NCBI GenBank assembly: GCA_001574975.1
Contig: KQ965737.1
Span: 660,288 to 724,287 of the forward strand
Source of the DNA: Gonapodya prolifera JEL478
Taxonomy: Eukaryota > Monoblepharomycota > Monoblepharidomycetes > Monoblepharidales > Gonapodyaceae
Length of the DNA stretch: 64,000 nt
Direction: 5' to 3'
The stretch's first letter is position 1. Each line of letters opens with the position of its first letter. The notes below the pieces were generated by a model that worked only from the letters and a program-made list of their open reading frames with translations, had not been told where the DNA came from and made no database searches. Shown one piece after another: positions 43,901-55,662 of this stretch. Made by a program: the position numbers and the translations under genes.

Positions 43901-46900
43901 CGTCATATACACTGGAGAGGACACCAAAGTATGTTCTCTTGACGTGCCCTCGATTTAATTGTCTTTGCAATGATGCGCCGCACACACATTCAGATTATCA
44001 TGAATTCTGGTGCTACACCCTCAAAACGGTCCAACATTGACCAAAAAATGAATGCGCAGGTTCGAATGTCATTATAGAATCTATTGTTCGTCATAATAAT
44101 TGTTGATACCCAGGTTCTGATCAATTGCATGATCTTGCTCGCCCTGTGCTTGATCATGACAATATGTCACACGATATACACCAATGCCTTCAACTTTGAA
44201 GGTGCACCGTGGCTAATAGGGGAGAAGGGAACTCAGGGCCAACCTGCGTGGCAGACCGCTGTCACAACATTTTGGCAGTCTATGATCCTTTTTCAGTCGA
44301 TCATCCCCATTTCCCTTTACATTTCCATTGATCTGGCAAAGTCCCTCCAAGTAAGCGTCTTGCATGGATCCCACCTGACCCCCTTAACTGAGAACCTCTC
44401 CGTTTTGCAGGCGTTGTTCATCTACTACGATGAGTTCATGCGATACTTTTTCCCCGACGACGGGCCAGATGCTGAAGGTGTTCCGTGTACACCTCGGTCA
44501 TGGAATCTCTCGGATGATCTGGGACAAATTGAATATGTTTTCTCAGACAAAACAGGTACTCTCACCCAGAATGTCATGGAGTTCAAGCGTTGTTCTGTTG
44601 CTGGCGTTGCTTACGGACAAGCGCCGGAAATGGCGGACGAATCGAAGGGAGTAACTATTGCACAGGTTCAACTCAAGGAAGCAACCATCCGTGCATCCGC
44701 GCGTAAAGTGATGGAGGAGCTCCTCCCGCCAAATTCTCGGAAGTATATCAGTACCAGTGCAAAATATGGTGACTCGCAGATGTGGATGGATATGATTGGG
44801 GATGGTCTCCCGAAGGATTGGAACATTTGGGAGATCGACCATGCCATGGGTTACCCGGATAGGCACGACGATCCGACGTACCTTCGGCGCCGCCTCATCA
44901 TGTTTTGGATGCATCTGGCAATCTCTCACACGGTGCTCGTCGAAAAGAGGCCCGCAGCCCGTCAGGAAGACGGAAACCTTTTGACGCAAGAAGTGAACTA
45001 CCAGGCGTCCTCACCCGATGAAGCTGCGTTGGTGTCGGCAGCCCGCGATAGTGGTTTCACATTTATACGGAGAAAACAGGATGAGATCCTGTTGGACTTC
45101 ATGGGTACGGAGCTGACGTACAAAGTTTTACAGGTTCTCGAATTCAGCAGGTGAAGGTTTGTCGATCTTAGTTTTGAAACATGACTTTAATCTTGCTGAC
45201 GCTTACCTAGCGACCGGAAGCGAATGAGTGTGATCGTGCAAACCAACACTGGACTAATCCTTCTCTTGTGTAAAGGGGCAGATTCTGTGATTTTCGAACG
45301 ACTTGAGGGCTCTGAGGGCATGGATACCCTCATCAGAGAAATGAAGCTTTACTACGAAGATGAAACTCTCTTACACTTGGAGCAGTTTGCATCGGAAGGG
45401 CTTCGCACACTATGCGTTGCGTATAGGATCCTTCCAAGCGATTACTACGAAACTTGGTCGAAGAAGTACAGTGACGCCTGTGCTGCCATGAATAACCGCG
45501 ATGCTCTGATAGAAAAGGCCGCGTCGGAAATTGAGTCTCAATTGACATTGCTGGGAGCAACAGCGATCGAAGATAAACTTCAAGAAGGAGTGCCAGAAAC
45601 AATAGCAAAACTCATCAAAGGGAACATCAAAGTTTGGGTTCTAACGGTGAGAAATGTGGTTTTATTGAATTGCACCCGTGTGTATTTCATGCCACTTCTC
45701 GTTCTCACCAGGGCGACAAAATCGAAACAGCGATCAATATCGCCTTCTCGTGTTCTCTTCTCTCAAGAGATCAACAACTTTTGGTCGTTAGAGGTGGGAG
45801 CTCAGTGGTAGCAGTCCGCAAAGTACTGCTAGCAGGACTTCGGGACGTTTGGGACCCCGACGGAGATTTCGCGCTCGTCATTGATGGAGAATCTTTGCGT
45901 CATGCGTTGGATAAGTCGAACCAAATTCTGTTCTTGGAACTGGCGTGCAGGTGCCGCTCTGTTGTGTGCTGTCGTGTGAGCCCACTGCAAAAGGCTCAGG
46001 TTGTCAAACTTGTCCGACGAAACCTCGGAGCGATGTGTCTTTCGATTGGAGATGGAGCCAACGACGTGTCGTAAGTATATTGCGCCATCAAACAAGTGGC
46101 ATTCAATGATGTATTGAGACTTTATTTTTCCGATCCGAAAAAGGATGATTCAGGAGGCAGATATTGGAGTCGGGATAGTTGGACGTGAAGGCATGCAAGC
46201 AGCTGTTTCCGCAGATTATTCTTTTGGCCAGTTCCGATACCTTCAACGATTATTGCTTGTGTACGTTGCGATTTTGGTCATGACATTCAGTGATTTAACT
46301 AACATAAACTGCGAAGCCACGGGAGGTGGTGCTACATGCGAACCGCAGAAATGGTTCTGTAAGTGGATGATTTGCCACCGGTCCTCGTTGAATCCTTGTG
46401 AGAAGCCGATAATATTTTAGGGGCTTCTTTTACAAGAATGTAGTACTACTCTTCATCGCTTTCTGGTGAGTCGTAAATGTCATCGGAGGAGACACGAGAA
46501 CCCACTCTAATAGCGACTCTCGACCATTAGGTATCAATTCTATTGCGGGTATGTCATTTTCAGGCACTCATTTTATCCTTTGAAGCACTGAACTTGATAC
46601 CCAATGAGCAGATTCAGTGCCGGTGATTCCTTCGACTTCTATTATGGCATGTTTTATCAAACATTTTTCACGTTCGTCCCAAACTTCTTGCTGGGTGAGC
46701 GCGTGACATTACCTTTGTTGGAGGCATTTGATATGCTGACCCTAAACCCCGATCCAGGTGTTGTTGATCAGGATGTGAACGATAGAATTGCTCTTGACAT
46801 ACCCTACCTTTACCGCCGTGGCATTCGGCAAGAAGAGTATACGATGGAGAGATTTTGGTAAGTGATTCTGTACGAACTGGTAGCTATCGTCACCACTCAA

Positions 46901-47980
46901 CTTACCTCAATCCCCACCATAGGTCTTTCATGGGTGATGGGATGTATCAATCTGTAGTCATATTCTTTTTCACACTTGCTCTACTGGAGGATTCCGCGCC
47001 AGATATGGGAGGTCTCGTTCCTGATCAAGCCATGATGTCGGGCATCTTCGCCTGGACCGTCATCATCAATGTTAACATATTTATGTTGCTCAATTTCAAG
47101 AGTTGGTCGTGGGTCGCTATTGTAGGCTACCTGTGAGTTCCCAGCTGTTGCTCTCTTCCACATTTAACATTTATCTGCGAAACCTGACAGGGTCACTCTT
47201 GCCTTTTGGTTTGCATTTTGCTTCGTGTACTGGAATGTCCCGGACGCTCCTGCCTATGGAATGATGTTCCGGTTATTGGGCATGCCTTCGTTTTGGTTTC
47301 ATTATGTCCTCATTACTGTTGTGGGATTCGCACCACGTTACATATCGAAGTTTGTTCGACAAACTTTCTTCCCTTCTGATGCCGGGATCTTTCGTGAAAT
47401 TCAGAAGTTTCACATTCAGTCGCCAGAGCTTCGAGGTGTAGATGTTTGGAGTAGTGATGATTTGAAAGAATTGTTCCGATCAAGGCGTCTGCAAGGGCAC
47501 ATTGACGTGTCTTCATTGGATGCCGCGGAAGGGGTGCCGTCACAGAACTCAAGCTCGTCCCTTGAGTTGATACCAAAGTCTGCGGATGGCGAGGAGGCGT
47601 GGCAACATTCTGCCGCACCGACTGGAAGCAGCAGTTCGCGCGAAATGCGCAGAAAATCTGTCGGGTCGGCCTTCAACGCGAAGCGCATGTCCAGTATGGT
47701 ATTCTTGCACCAGCCGGATTATGAGTACGCTTTTACCGGGTTTGGATTTTCGCAAGATGAGGGCGCTGGAGATACCGTTACACACAACGCCGCTCAAGCC
47801 GAAAATACCAACGTGGAGTACACTTTTCAACTTCGGACTCCGCTCGCAGATTCCAGCACAGGAGACCCTTTTTCTAATGTACGGGTCTCGCTGAGTGCTT
47901 CCCGAACTTCGACTTCAACGGATGGGGATGTAGTCGCCATCTATGTTTCACCACCGACAATAGAGCGCGACACTGCATGA
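40919..47980 (+). CDS. P4-ATPase phospholipid flippase (Dnf/ATP8-10-like)
   Basis: This is a full-length class IV P-type ATPase with a long disordered, serine-rich N terminus (about 350 residues). Motifs in order are [20 protein letters not shown] (TM1-2), [38 protein letters not shown] and [17 protein letters not shown] (the P4-specific DGET). [20 protein letters not shown] carries the phosphorylated Asp. [69 protein letters not shown] and [20 protein letters not shown] follow. Ten TM segments are implied; the last are near 47170-47350 ([40 protein letters not shown]). It flips aminophospholipids or related lipids to the cytosolic leaflet. It needs about 14 introns of 50-70 nt. A serine/threonine-rich insert of about 150 residues follows the actuator LDGET motif. 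Confidence 0.95.
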
Positions 47981-48134
47981 ATTGGCATACATTATCTACT
48001 AGCAGCATACAGTTTTGGAACATGTAAACAATAATCTTTGCATATGGTGATATTGTATATGCCAAGAATTAAAGTAACAAGCCGAATTCGCAATGACAAA
48101 ACATTCGTTATGGTATTTTCTAAGAACTCATACT

Positions 48135-50655
48135 CTACAAATCACCCTCCCCTCCTCTTACTCCGTAAGGTTCGTCTCTCGAAGGAGGGCTTGAAGGCAG
48201 TTGCACCGGTCGAGGCGCCAAGAATGGGAGAGGTCTAATCACTCCGTTAAATGTCATCGTGCCCTTTTGCGGTCACAATTAGTTAGCAAATTCGAAACAG
48301 TCTCTGAGGTGGGTAGAGGCCAGCTCAGCTCACATAAAGAAGCACACAGAATCCTAGGACTTGAGTGCCACGGAAGTGCTCCCATCCCAGATACAGGGAT
48401 ATGAACCAAATAAGGATAGTCCTTTCATGACGACGGGGAATAAGCTCCCGTTAAACAAAAAGAACGTAGTATTGCTCTCGCACGAACCTGCACGTATCCA
48501 CCGTACTCCTGCTCGTCGCGCTGACTCTCCTCGTGACCTCCAACCCGCACCAATTAAATACCGCGATACTGGCGACGCATCCAGCCCCGGCGAGGGTGAC
48601 GGTGGGGTTCCTCAAAAAGGTGTCTGCGAACCCTTCGCGGAGGTCAAAGTAGGTGCCCGGGTTGTTTGGGGTGATCAAGGCGTCGAGCACGAGGAGGGCG
48701 GAAAGGGAGGTGAAGAGGCCGAACGTGCCTTCGAGACCGACGGCCATGAGTGGGTGGAGATGGTAGCTTTTCAGAGAAGGAATGAGGGCACGGAAGGTTA
48801 ATAACGACTTGGAGCAAAAAGAGGGGAGCCCGACTCTGGAGACATGTTGGGGCACGTCCTCCGTCCTCCATCATCCTCCGATTGACTTACCCAGACATGA
48901 TCTTTTCCTCGAGAATGAACTGGGTCGCCGTGAACATCTGAGCCAGCAACACCATACCCACGCCAAGCACGCTTGCATCCACCCCTGCAATCCTCAACCC
49001 CAATTCGTCCACTGCGCCAGTCCCACTACCACTCTCCTGTCCCGCCTTCCCACCACTACCCTCCAGAAGCGGACTCGCTCCCACGATCGCCACGCCCGTA
49101 ACGACAAACGCCAGCGCGGCCCACTGGAACCGTTCGAAGCGGCGGCGAAGGAACACGGATGAGAAGAGGGCGGTGAAGAAGACGACACCGCCGCGCAGCA
49201 TTTGGTAGACGGAGGCGGCGATGAGGATGAGGCCGACGTTCATGAGCTGGGGGAGGGCAGGAGGTGGAAGGAGGGTGAGGTGGAGGGTGAAAGGGTGGCA
49301 AGGTGGAAGGAAGGGGTGAGAGGGTGAGAAATGGGGGAGGTGAGCAGAGCAAGACCATCTTCGCTCTTCGAGTGGAAAGTCGCACGTCCGTGACCAATGG
49401 ACCTCATTCACCTCACTTATCGCTCCCAACACGCCCATCCCTCCCATCCCGCCAGTCCCCCCTGTACGCTTCGTGAACGTATATTCCACTTCCGCTTCGC
49501 GGATCACTCGCCTCCGGCAGAAAGCCTCGGTCACCAGTTCGCACCAAGGCCTCGACGTTCGCTCCGCGAGAGTACATTCCACTTCCACTTCCGCTTCGGA
49601 CATCAATCGCCTCCGGCAGACACCCTCGGTCATCGCTACCGCGCCCATACGTCGGTGTCCTTGTCCTTCTCCTCGGCTCGCTTGTCCAGCTCCGTCTTAC
49701 GTAGCTCCTACTCCAGACCTCGCTCGCCCCCTTCCCCCCACTCAACACAGACTCACCGTCGTAGCGCAAATATCACACAGCGCAGGAACCCACAGCATCA
49801 ACCTCTTCCATCCGTCCAGGGTATTAAGCTCCTCCTCCTCCTCCGAGTCTAAAGCAGCTACAAGAAGTGAGTCGTCGTCTGCGACGGGGTCCGGGATGGC
49901 GAGTGCTGTGGCGACTTTTGAGCGGGTGCTTGTGGTAGTACTGGAAACGGGTGATGCGGGTGATGTTCCATTGCCTGCGGCAGTACTGGAGGCAGGTGGT
50001 GCGGTGTGATTGTCTGCAGCAGCTGCCTCGTCATGCGAGTTCAAGGGTTCGTAGCCGGTCCTGTGGCCCCAAATACGTTGTCGAATAGAGAACAGATAGT
50101 CTGACAAGACGCTATGCGATCCTCGTGCCCTCCCTTCAACTCTCGCAACATGGAGAGCGTGAACAGCATGACCCAAGTAGACTGCAATAAGGCACAGAAA
50201 CTCTCCGAAGAACATGACCATTGTCTGCCAGACCGGTTGTTCGTAGTAGACCGGTCTCGGTGGCGGGGTGTCCGAGTCTCCTGGGAGTGGGGCCTCGCAA
50301 TTGCGGACGCACGACATGTCCTGCAGCTTTGTGAGGATGGTGTTGCATGTACCTGTGACGAGCATGAGGCAGATGAGGAACTTTATGGGCGGGACGGGAA
50401 GGGGGGCGGGAACAGGAAGCGGGAGTGGATAAGAGGTGTGAGATGGGAGATGGCACGGCTGCAGAACTTGAAAAAACGGGTGCGGCTTACAAAAGTAAAA
50501 GCGGGCGTAAACTGTTTCCTGGGAGGCGGTTTTGGCGGTGGAGACGTCGGTGTGATGCGGGGAGCGGGAGCGGCAGAGATCGCGTGGGGTGGTGCGGGTC
50601 GCGAGTCTGAGTCCAGGTGCGGTGCCACGCGAGTGGTCTGTGGCGAAGGCGGCAT
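48135..50655 (-). CDS. SLC35F6-like (EamA/DMT superfamily) transporter
   Basis: After a proline-rich N terminus the membrane domain starts with PPIKFLICLMLVTGTCNTIL and later WQTMVMFFGEFLCLIAVYLG. A long loop of about 110 residues (SSTAAGNGTSPASPVSSTTT) is followed by WKRLMLWVPALCDICATT. A 510-nt intron joins it to LMNVGLILIAASVYQMLRGG, VVFFTALFSSVFLRRRFERF and QWAALAFVVTGVAIVGASPL. LAQMFTATQFILEEKIMSG, the family-typical helix, and GLEGTFGLFTSLSALLVLDA follow. The end has YLGWEHFRGTQVLGFCVLLY and FNGVIRPL. SLC35F6 is a lysosomal and mitochondrial membrane protein of unclear substrate. The start at 50655 is chosen because it joins in frame through one intron; it is not certain. The gene converges with the P4-ATPase (154 bp between stops). 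Confidence 0.85.
49247..49756 (-). repeat. Introner-like repeat inside an SLC35F6 intron
   Basis: The 510-nt intron starts GTGAGTCTGTG and ends CTCCCCCAG. On the gene's sense strand, its first 290 nt hold two copies of the unit seen in the NUXM and TATDN1 introns: GACCGAGG, CTGCCGGAGGCGA, GATCCGCGAAGCGGAA, CTCGCGGAGCGAAC, GAGGCC. The remainder is purine-rich then pyrimidine-rich filler. Sense orientation relative to the host gene is kept. Confidence 0.65.
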
Positions 50656-50757
50656 CGTCGAGTGAGCGCGGGAAACGGGCGACTGCAGTTTCGATCGGTC
50701 GCGCGACCTGCAAGTTCATCCGGGTGGAGTCCGGTTAATCTTCTGCAGAGACAGACG

Positions 50758-53069
50758 ATGAAGATGGCGACTCCGCTGGCTGCAATGAAGCTCGTTGGTG
50801 GGATTGGCTGCGGTTGCTTTCTCTTTCTGCGGTACAACTGAAATGCGGTGATGCCCTCGTCCCCATACAGACATTGGAGTCAATCTGACCGGTGAGTTGA
50901 CGTGCTCCTCTTTTTCTGCGCTCCTGCGCTCTCTTGCAACATCTGCACTTCAGATCCCATGTTTCGGGGTGTCTACCACAACAAAAGAGCTCATGCCGGT
51001 ACCGTTCTGCTCAAAGAAATGCCCATCTCAAAACTGCAATTGAAACTCCAACTCGCTTTCCAGACGATTTCGCACACGTTCTGCAGCGTGCGCGCGACTC
51101 CAACGTCGCAGGAATGATTATTACAGGCGGCACGCTTCACGAGAGCCAGGAAGCTCTGGAAATCGCCAAGTCGGACAGTGAGTTTGGTGGGGGGGGGGGG
51201 GGGAGAAGAGGAGGCGAGCGCAGCGAGGAGTCCGATGCCTAAGCCCCGCTAGGCGCTGACCGAGGCTGTCGAGTGAAGCGAGACGTCCCCCAGAGGCGAA
51301 TACCCAGCGGAGCGGAATGTATTCTCGCGGAGCGCACATTGAGGTCTAAGCGCTGCACGGCGCTCATCGAGGCGTCAGCCGGAGGCGAGTGACCCGCTAA
51401 GCAGCATAATCTCGCGGAGCGCATATTCCCCGGGGTTAGGGGAAAGCACATTACATAAAGTCTCGTTCATCTCGCGAGGCAGAGCACATCGCACGTCTAC
51501 TTCTTTCTCACATCTCGCTTTCGCACACCCAGGATCACTCTACTCAACCGTCGGATGCCACCCTACCCGATGCAAGGAGTTTCTTTCCGACCCCGACAGA
51601 TACACGAACAAGTTACTTGAAGTCGCGAGAGCCGGTATGGCGGATGGAAAAGTGGTTGCGGTTGGAGAGTGTGGATTGGACTATGATAGGTTGGTTGGTT
51701 TGGGGGGTCGAGCGACGGAGGCCTAGCGCCGCTAGGCGCTGACCGAGGAGTCCGCCGGAGGCGAATGATCTGCGGGGAGCGCGAATGATACAGCGCATAG
51801 CGCATACTCCCGCCGGAGGCAAATTACGCCGTAGAGCGGAATGCGCTCTCGGAGCGAAATCGAGGCCTAAGCGCGAAACGCTGACCGAGGTTGTCCGCCG
51901 GAGGCGAGTGATCTGCGCGAAGCGCGAATGATACAGCGTGCATTGGAATACACTCGCGAGGACGGAAACGAGACTGGTTGTGCACACTCACTTTACGCAC
52001 ACATTCACATTCACTTTAACGCAGACTGCATTTTTGCCCTAAGGACGTGCAGAAAAGGTTCGAATGACTTTGTCGTGATTTTCATCTCTCTTTGCTTATT
52101 TTAGAACGCCGAAAATCCAGATTCTTCCCTTATCATTTCCGCTTATCTCGCGAGACGGGGTACGTAACTCAATCGTTCCCCCCTTACCCCCCCTTTTCCC
52201 CTTTCATCTTCCTGACCGTCTCGTCTCGTCACCCACCAGCCTCCCTCTCTTCCTCCACAACCGCGCGTCCACTGCAGACTTTGTGCAAATCATGCAGGAG
52301 CACTCCTCCTCCTACACGAAGGGCATCGTACACTCCTTCACGGGCTCACAAGAGGAGTTGGACCAGCTGCTTGCGATCGGAGACGGGATTTATATCGGTG
52401 TCAATGGATGGTATGTTGCTGTTGCGAGATGTCGAGGACAGGACCCGGTGAAGACTTGTGGGGAATGTCTGATGTCTGATCAATCGATGTGATGTGCGTG
52501 CAGCTCGCTCAAGACCGAGGAGAATTTGGACGTCCTCAAGCGAATACCGCTTGATAAGTTGCTTTTGGAGACTGGTGTGTTCTCCCGCTCCTCTTATCTG
52601 TTCAAAGCCTGCTCGTCAAGCGTGTTTTTCACCCCACGGAATATCGCGATTCTGTGAGATGCACCCTGGTGCGAGATTCGCCCCACGCACGCGTCGTTCG
52701 CCTACTTGTCCCCTCCTGTTCCCAAGGATAAGAAACCTTCTTCGAAAAGCAAACCCATGACCGATAATGCCGATTCTGGGTTTATAAGACGGCCAAAGGA
52801 GAAATTCCAAATGGGAGACATGGTCAAGGGCAGGAATGAACCATGCACCATGAGGTGAGAGATACCAACCATGTACATACCAAGCACTCAGCTCGTACAG
52901 ATCTCTTCTCAAACTTGGGTACAGGGATGTCCTACGAGTAGTCAGCCGGGTGCGTGATATACCAGAGGAGGAGCTCGCAGTGCAGGTCGCAAGAAATACC
53001 GTGGCGGTTTTCCCAACACTCGAATCAATCGTTTCGGATGTACTACAAGTTGAAGAAAGAGCCGCTTGA
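50758..53069 (+). CDS. TATDN1: TatD-family metal-dependent DNase (TATDN1-like)
   Basis: Exon 1 ([13 protein letters not shown]) is joined to DIGVNLT and then [69 protein letters not shown] (metal-binding Glu), [81 protein letters not shown] and [10 protein letters not shown] follow. The end is [20 protein letters not shown] then [12 protein letters not shown]. TatD proteins are 3'-5' DNases with a TIM-barrel fold and two or three metals. The exon between about 52090 and 52140, which should give the KLPLFLHCR motif, does not fit cleanly. Two introns (51178-51532 and 51690-52024) are long and carry the introner-like repeat. The gene lies head to head with SLC35F6. Confidence 0.9.
51178..51532 (+). 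repeat. Introner-like repeat, first long TATDN1 intron
   Basis: A 355-nt intron between IAKSD and STVGCHP starts GTGAGTTTGGTGGGG (then 13 Gs at 51189-51201) and ends CACACCCAG. The core at about 51210-51440 has two copies of the shared unit: GAGGAGTCCGATGCCTAAGC, GCGCTGACCGAGG, CCAGAGGCGAATACC, GCGGAGCGGAATG, then GAGGTCTAAGCGCTGC and CCGGAGGCGAGTGA. Orientation is sense. Confidence 0.7.
51690..52024 (+). repeat. Introner-like repeat, second long TATDN1 intron
   Basis: A 335-nt intron between GECGLDYDR and LHFCPKD starts GTTGGTTGGTTTGGGGGGTC and ends TTTAACGCAG. Its core (about 51705-51965) has two units with GAGGCCTAGCGCC, GGCGCTGACCGAGG, GTCCGCCGGAGGCGAATGAT, GCGAATGATACAGCG, then a second GAGGCCTAAGCGCG copy. 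It is the cleanest copy in the window. Orientation is sense. Confidence 0.75.
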
Positions 53070-53199
53070 TTCATACAACTATCCAAGTATCACGAAGAGA
53101 CATTTTTTTATAAACAACTGAAACGACGACATATAATTCGAAACGTATTATTTATAAAACAAAAGTCAAAAAGTACCACCAAATGTGCAGCTAAAATGT

Positions 53200-55409
53200 T
53201 CATCTGCCCCTGCCCCTGCCTCTCCTGCCGCGCCCACGTCCCCTTGTAGTACTCTTGGTAGGCTTTGGGGTCGATTCGGGCTCCGAGACCACCTCGACCT
53301 CCACCTCCGCCTGCGATTCTGCTTCCTCCTCCTCTTCTTGCTTGGGCAGGTCGCTCCCATACAACGCCGATTCCGGCTTCACATCATCATCTTCATCTTC
53401 CACGTCGTACTCGAGCATGCTGTCGCCTTGAATGTCCGGAATGTACATTCGAGCGACTTCGGACGAGTGCGCAAAGAAGAGGCGGGCGTCTTCGAACGTG
53501 TCGTTGCGGATTCTGTACTGGTTGCTTCGCGGGACGAAGAACGAATCGCCGGGAATGGCGTCAAACTCTGCCTTGTTGATGGTGACGGTGACTCGACCCA
53601 AAAGAACACAGAAGACCTTCGGAATGGGAAACAACACAGTCGATATGTGGGCTGGACAACATTTGAAAATACATAATTCGAAACCCACCATGGCATTACC
53701 CCTCGTGTTCTTGGCAGGTTTCTCACCTCCTGCAGGAATGAGCATACTACCGGCGGCGCAGAATTCACCCTCTGAAAACGTTTTCGCAAATCGGTAGCGC
53801 TCATTGGCTATTGGACGGAGGGCAACAGCCGACAGAGGAACGAACACCTCTACAAAAATGAACGTCGATCAATCGTCAGTGAGGACACTTGGCGATGATA
53901 ACATATGCAGTGCTCACTTCTCATTGCTGTCTCATCACCGGGAAACACTAGAACCTGGGCCTCGATTTCTTTCCTTTCATCAACTTCCCCGCTTTTCTTC
54001 GTGTTCGAATTTTGGTTCCGCACCCTTCCGGCCGTTTTAATTGCTTTCTCGATGTCGACTTCCCCTTCCCCCGACCGCTTCTTGGCTCCTCCATTTCTGC
54101 CACCTTTTTTACCTCCGGTCTTCGGCCCGGGTGGGGGGGAATATTCCCGCCTTGGTGGTTTCCTTTGCCTTTTATCCTGACCTTCTGCCCCCAAAAACTC
54201 TCCAAACGGACCGGCCAGCTTTTCGAGTACTGTCGTAGCTTTCCGTTTTGTCCCTCTGGGAGTTGTAATGTAAAAGGAACGATTTGGGTTGATGGGTGTA
54301 CGAAGTGACGAGGATGGGACACGTGACCGTGACCGGGGTGGTGGTGGTGAAGGTTCTGCAGGGGGGCTCGGCATTGGGGGGGGACCTTCGTCTTCCAAAA
54401 TCTCGACACTTTCTTGGCTGTCAACAGATATAGCTCGATCATATCGAGCGGGGGGAGTGACCGATTCGCGCGACGCCCGTTCAGGTGTCCTCTCTCGTCG
54501 GAGCATCGGAGCAGGAGTGTTGATGGAAGACGACCCAGCGGCAGTTCCAATGCGAGATCCTTGCCTCCGCGGAGCAAGCTCAACAGTCTCGTCGAGTCGC
54601 GTAAATAATGAAGATCGACCGCGACGTGTGGATGATTGCCGTCGCGGAGCCGGTGATATTGAAATCTCGAAATCAGGCGGACTCATAGGTGGTGGTGCGG
54701 CCGCAGAAGCAGATACTTGGAGCTCATCATCATGAGCTGGAGCAATTTGCTTGCTGAATTTGCGTTGTGATGATGGTGTAGATGCTCCATCAGTCGCTCC
54801 AGACTTTGGTGGTGCTGCCAGCCTGGAGCTCGGTCGTCCACGAGGAAGGGACCCAGGAAGAGATTTAAGTGTGCGTGTAGTGGACGTTTCTTTGGGGCAA
54901 ATGAAGGTTTGGGAAGTGGGATCAGGAAATGAGAAATGACAGTCACGGTGAAGAATATCCGGACTCGCAAGTGCAGGTCACATTTCAGGCCCGTTTCCAT
55001 TGCAAGCGTGCTGTTGGGCAGTGCAGCGCTCAATTGATACTCACTGATTACAGTGGTTGTCTCCTCGTTCATGGCATTCCAGTATGCCTCGGGATCCGCG
55101 GTTCCGTGGGATGTATACTGTACATTAGTCGGTGCCCGAAGACCCGTTTTTCTGCAAGAAAGGCTGGTGATGACCCCATGGAGGGTGGTGGAAGTCATTG
55201 CCATTCACCTTCCTCGCAATCCAGGCTCATACACCGTAGTGGGTCGCGTCTTGACCAAACGATCTTTGTGCTAGCAGATATAAAAGTTTTGAAGTGGAAT
55301 AGGGGCGATCGAACGAAAACAACCGGAATCAGAGTTCAGAGAAACGATCAGCGAACATCATTAATAAGCGGTCGAAACCAACCTTAGTGGATTTGACTGA
55401 GGAAGACAT
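53200..55409 (-). CDS. MIF2: Mif2/CENP-C kinetochore protein
   Basis: The start MSSSVKSTK is spliced to HKDRLVKTRPTTVYEPGLRG and then RKTGLRAPTNVQY, the N-terminal RKTG motif of fungal Mif2. A long disordered middle (PRRQSSTRRGRSSLF and PPPMPSPPAEPSPPPPRSRS) is followed by a basic stretch (KRQRKPPRREYSPPP) at the place of the CENP-C motif. The expected arginine-tryptophan pattern is not clear there. The C-terminal cupin domain is well conserved: FSEGEFCAAGSMLIPAGGEK, PAKNTRGNAM, VFCVLLGRVTVTINKAEFDA, GDSFFVPRSNQYRIRNDTFE and DARLFFAHSSEV. This domain dimerises the protein at the centromere. After it comes an acidic segment and a run of RGRGRGRRGRGRGR at the end, which is not usual for Mif2. 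Confidence 0.85.
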
Positions 55410-55662
55410 GTCGGGTTTCGTTTAAGAGTTCGCTGATAAGTCGAGAATCGCCGATGTAGTGTGGTGATGGTTTGGGTGGGTGGAAGGAAGAGGGAGGATC
55501 CAGCACACCTGGCGGCAATGCGATTGTAGGTCAAAGAACCCGAATCCAGAAGAGCGCGTTGGCCGAAGAGGGGATAAAGGAGGTAAGGAAGGGAGACGGT
55601 AGACGGGCTCGTGCATCGTTTGCCAAAGTATTTTGTATTCATTGCGTCAGACACTTATCTCC

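Noticed and set aside
51205-51965. CRISPR-like array in the TATDN1 region
   Set aside because: The repeats are about 100 bp, diverged and inside introns, without regular short repeats and unique spacers.
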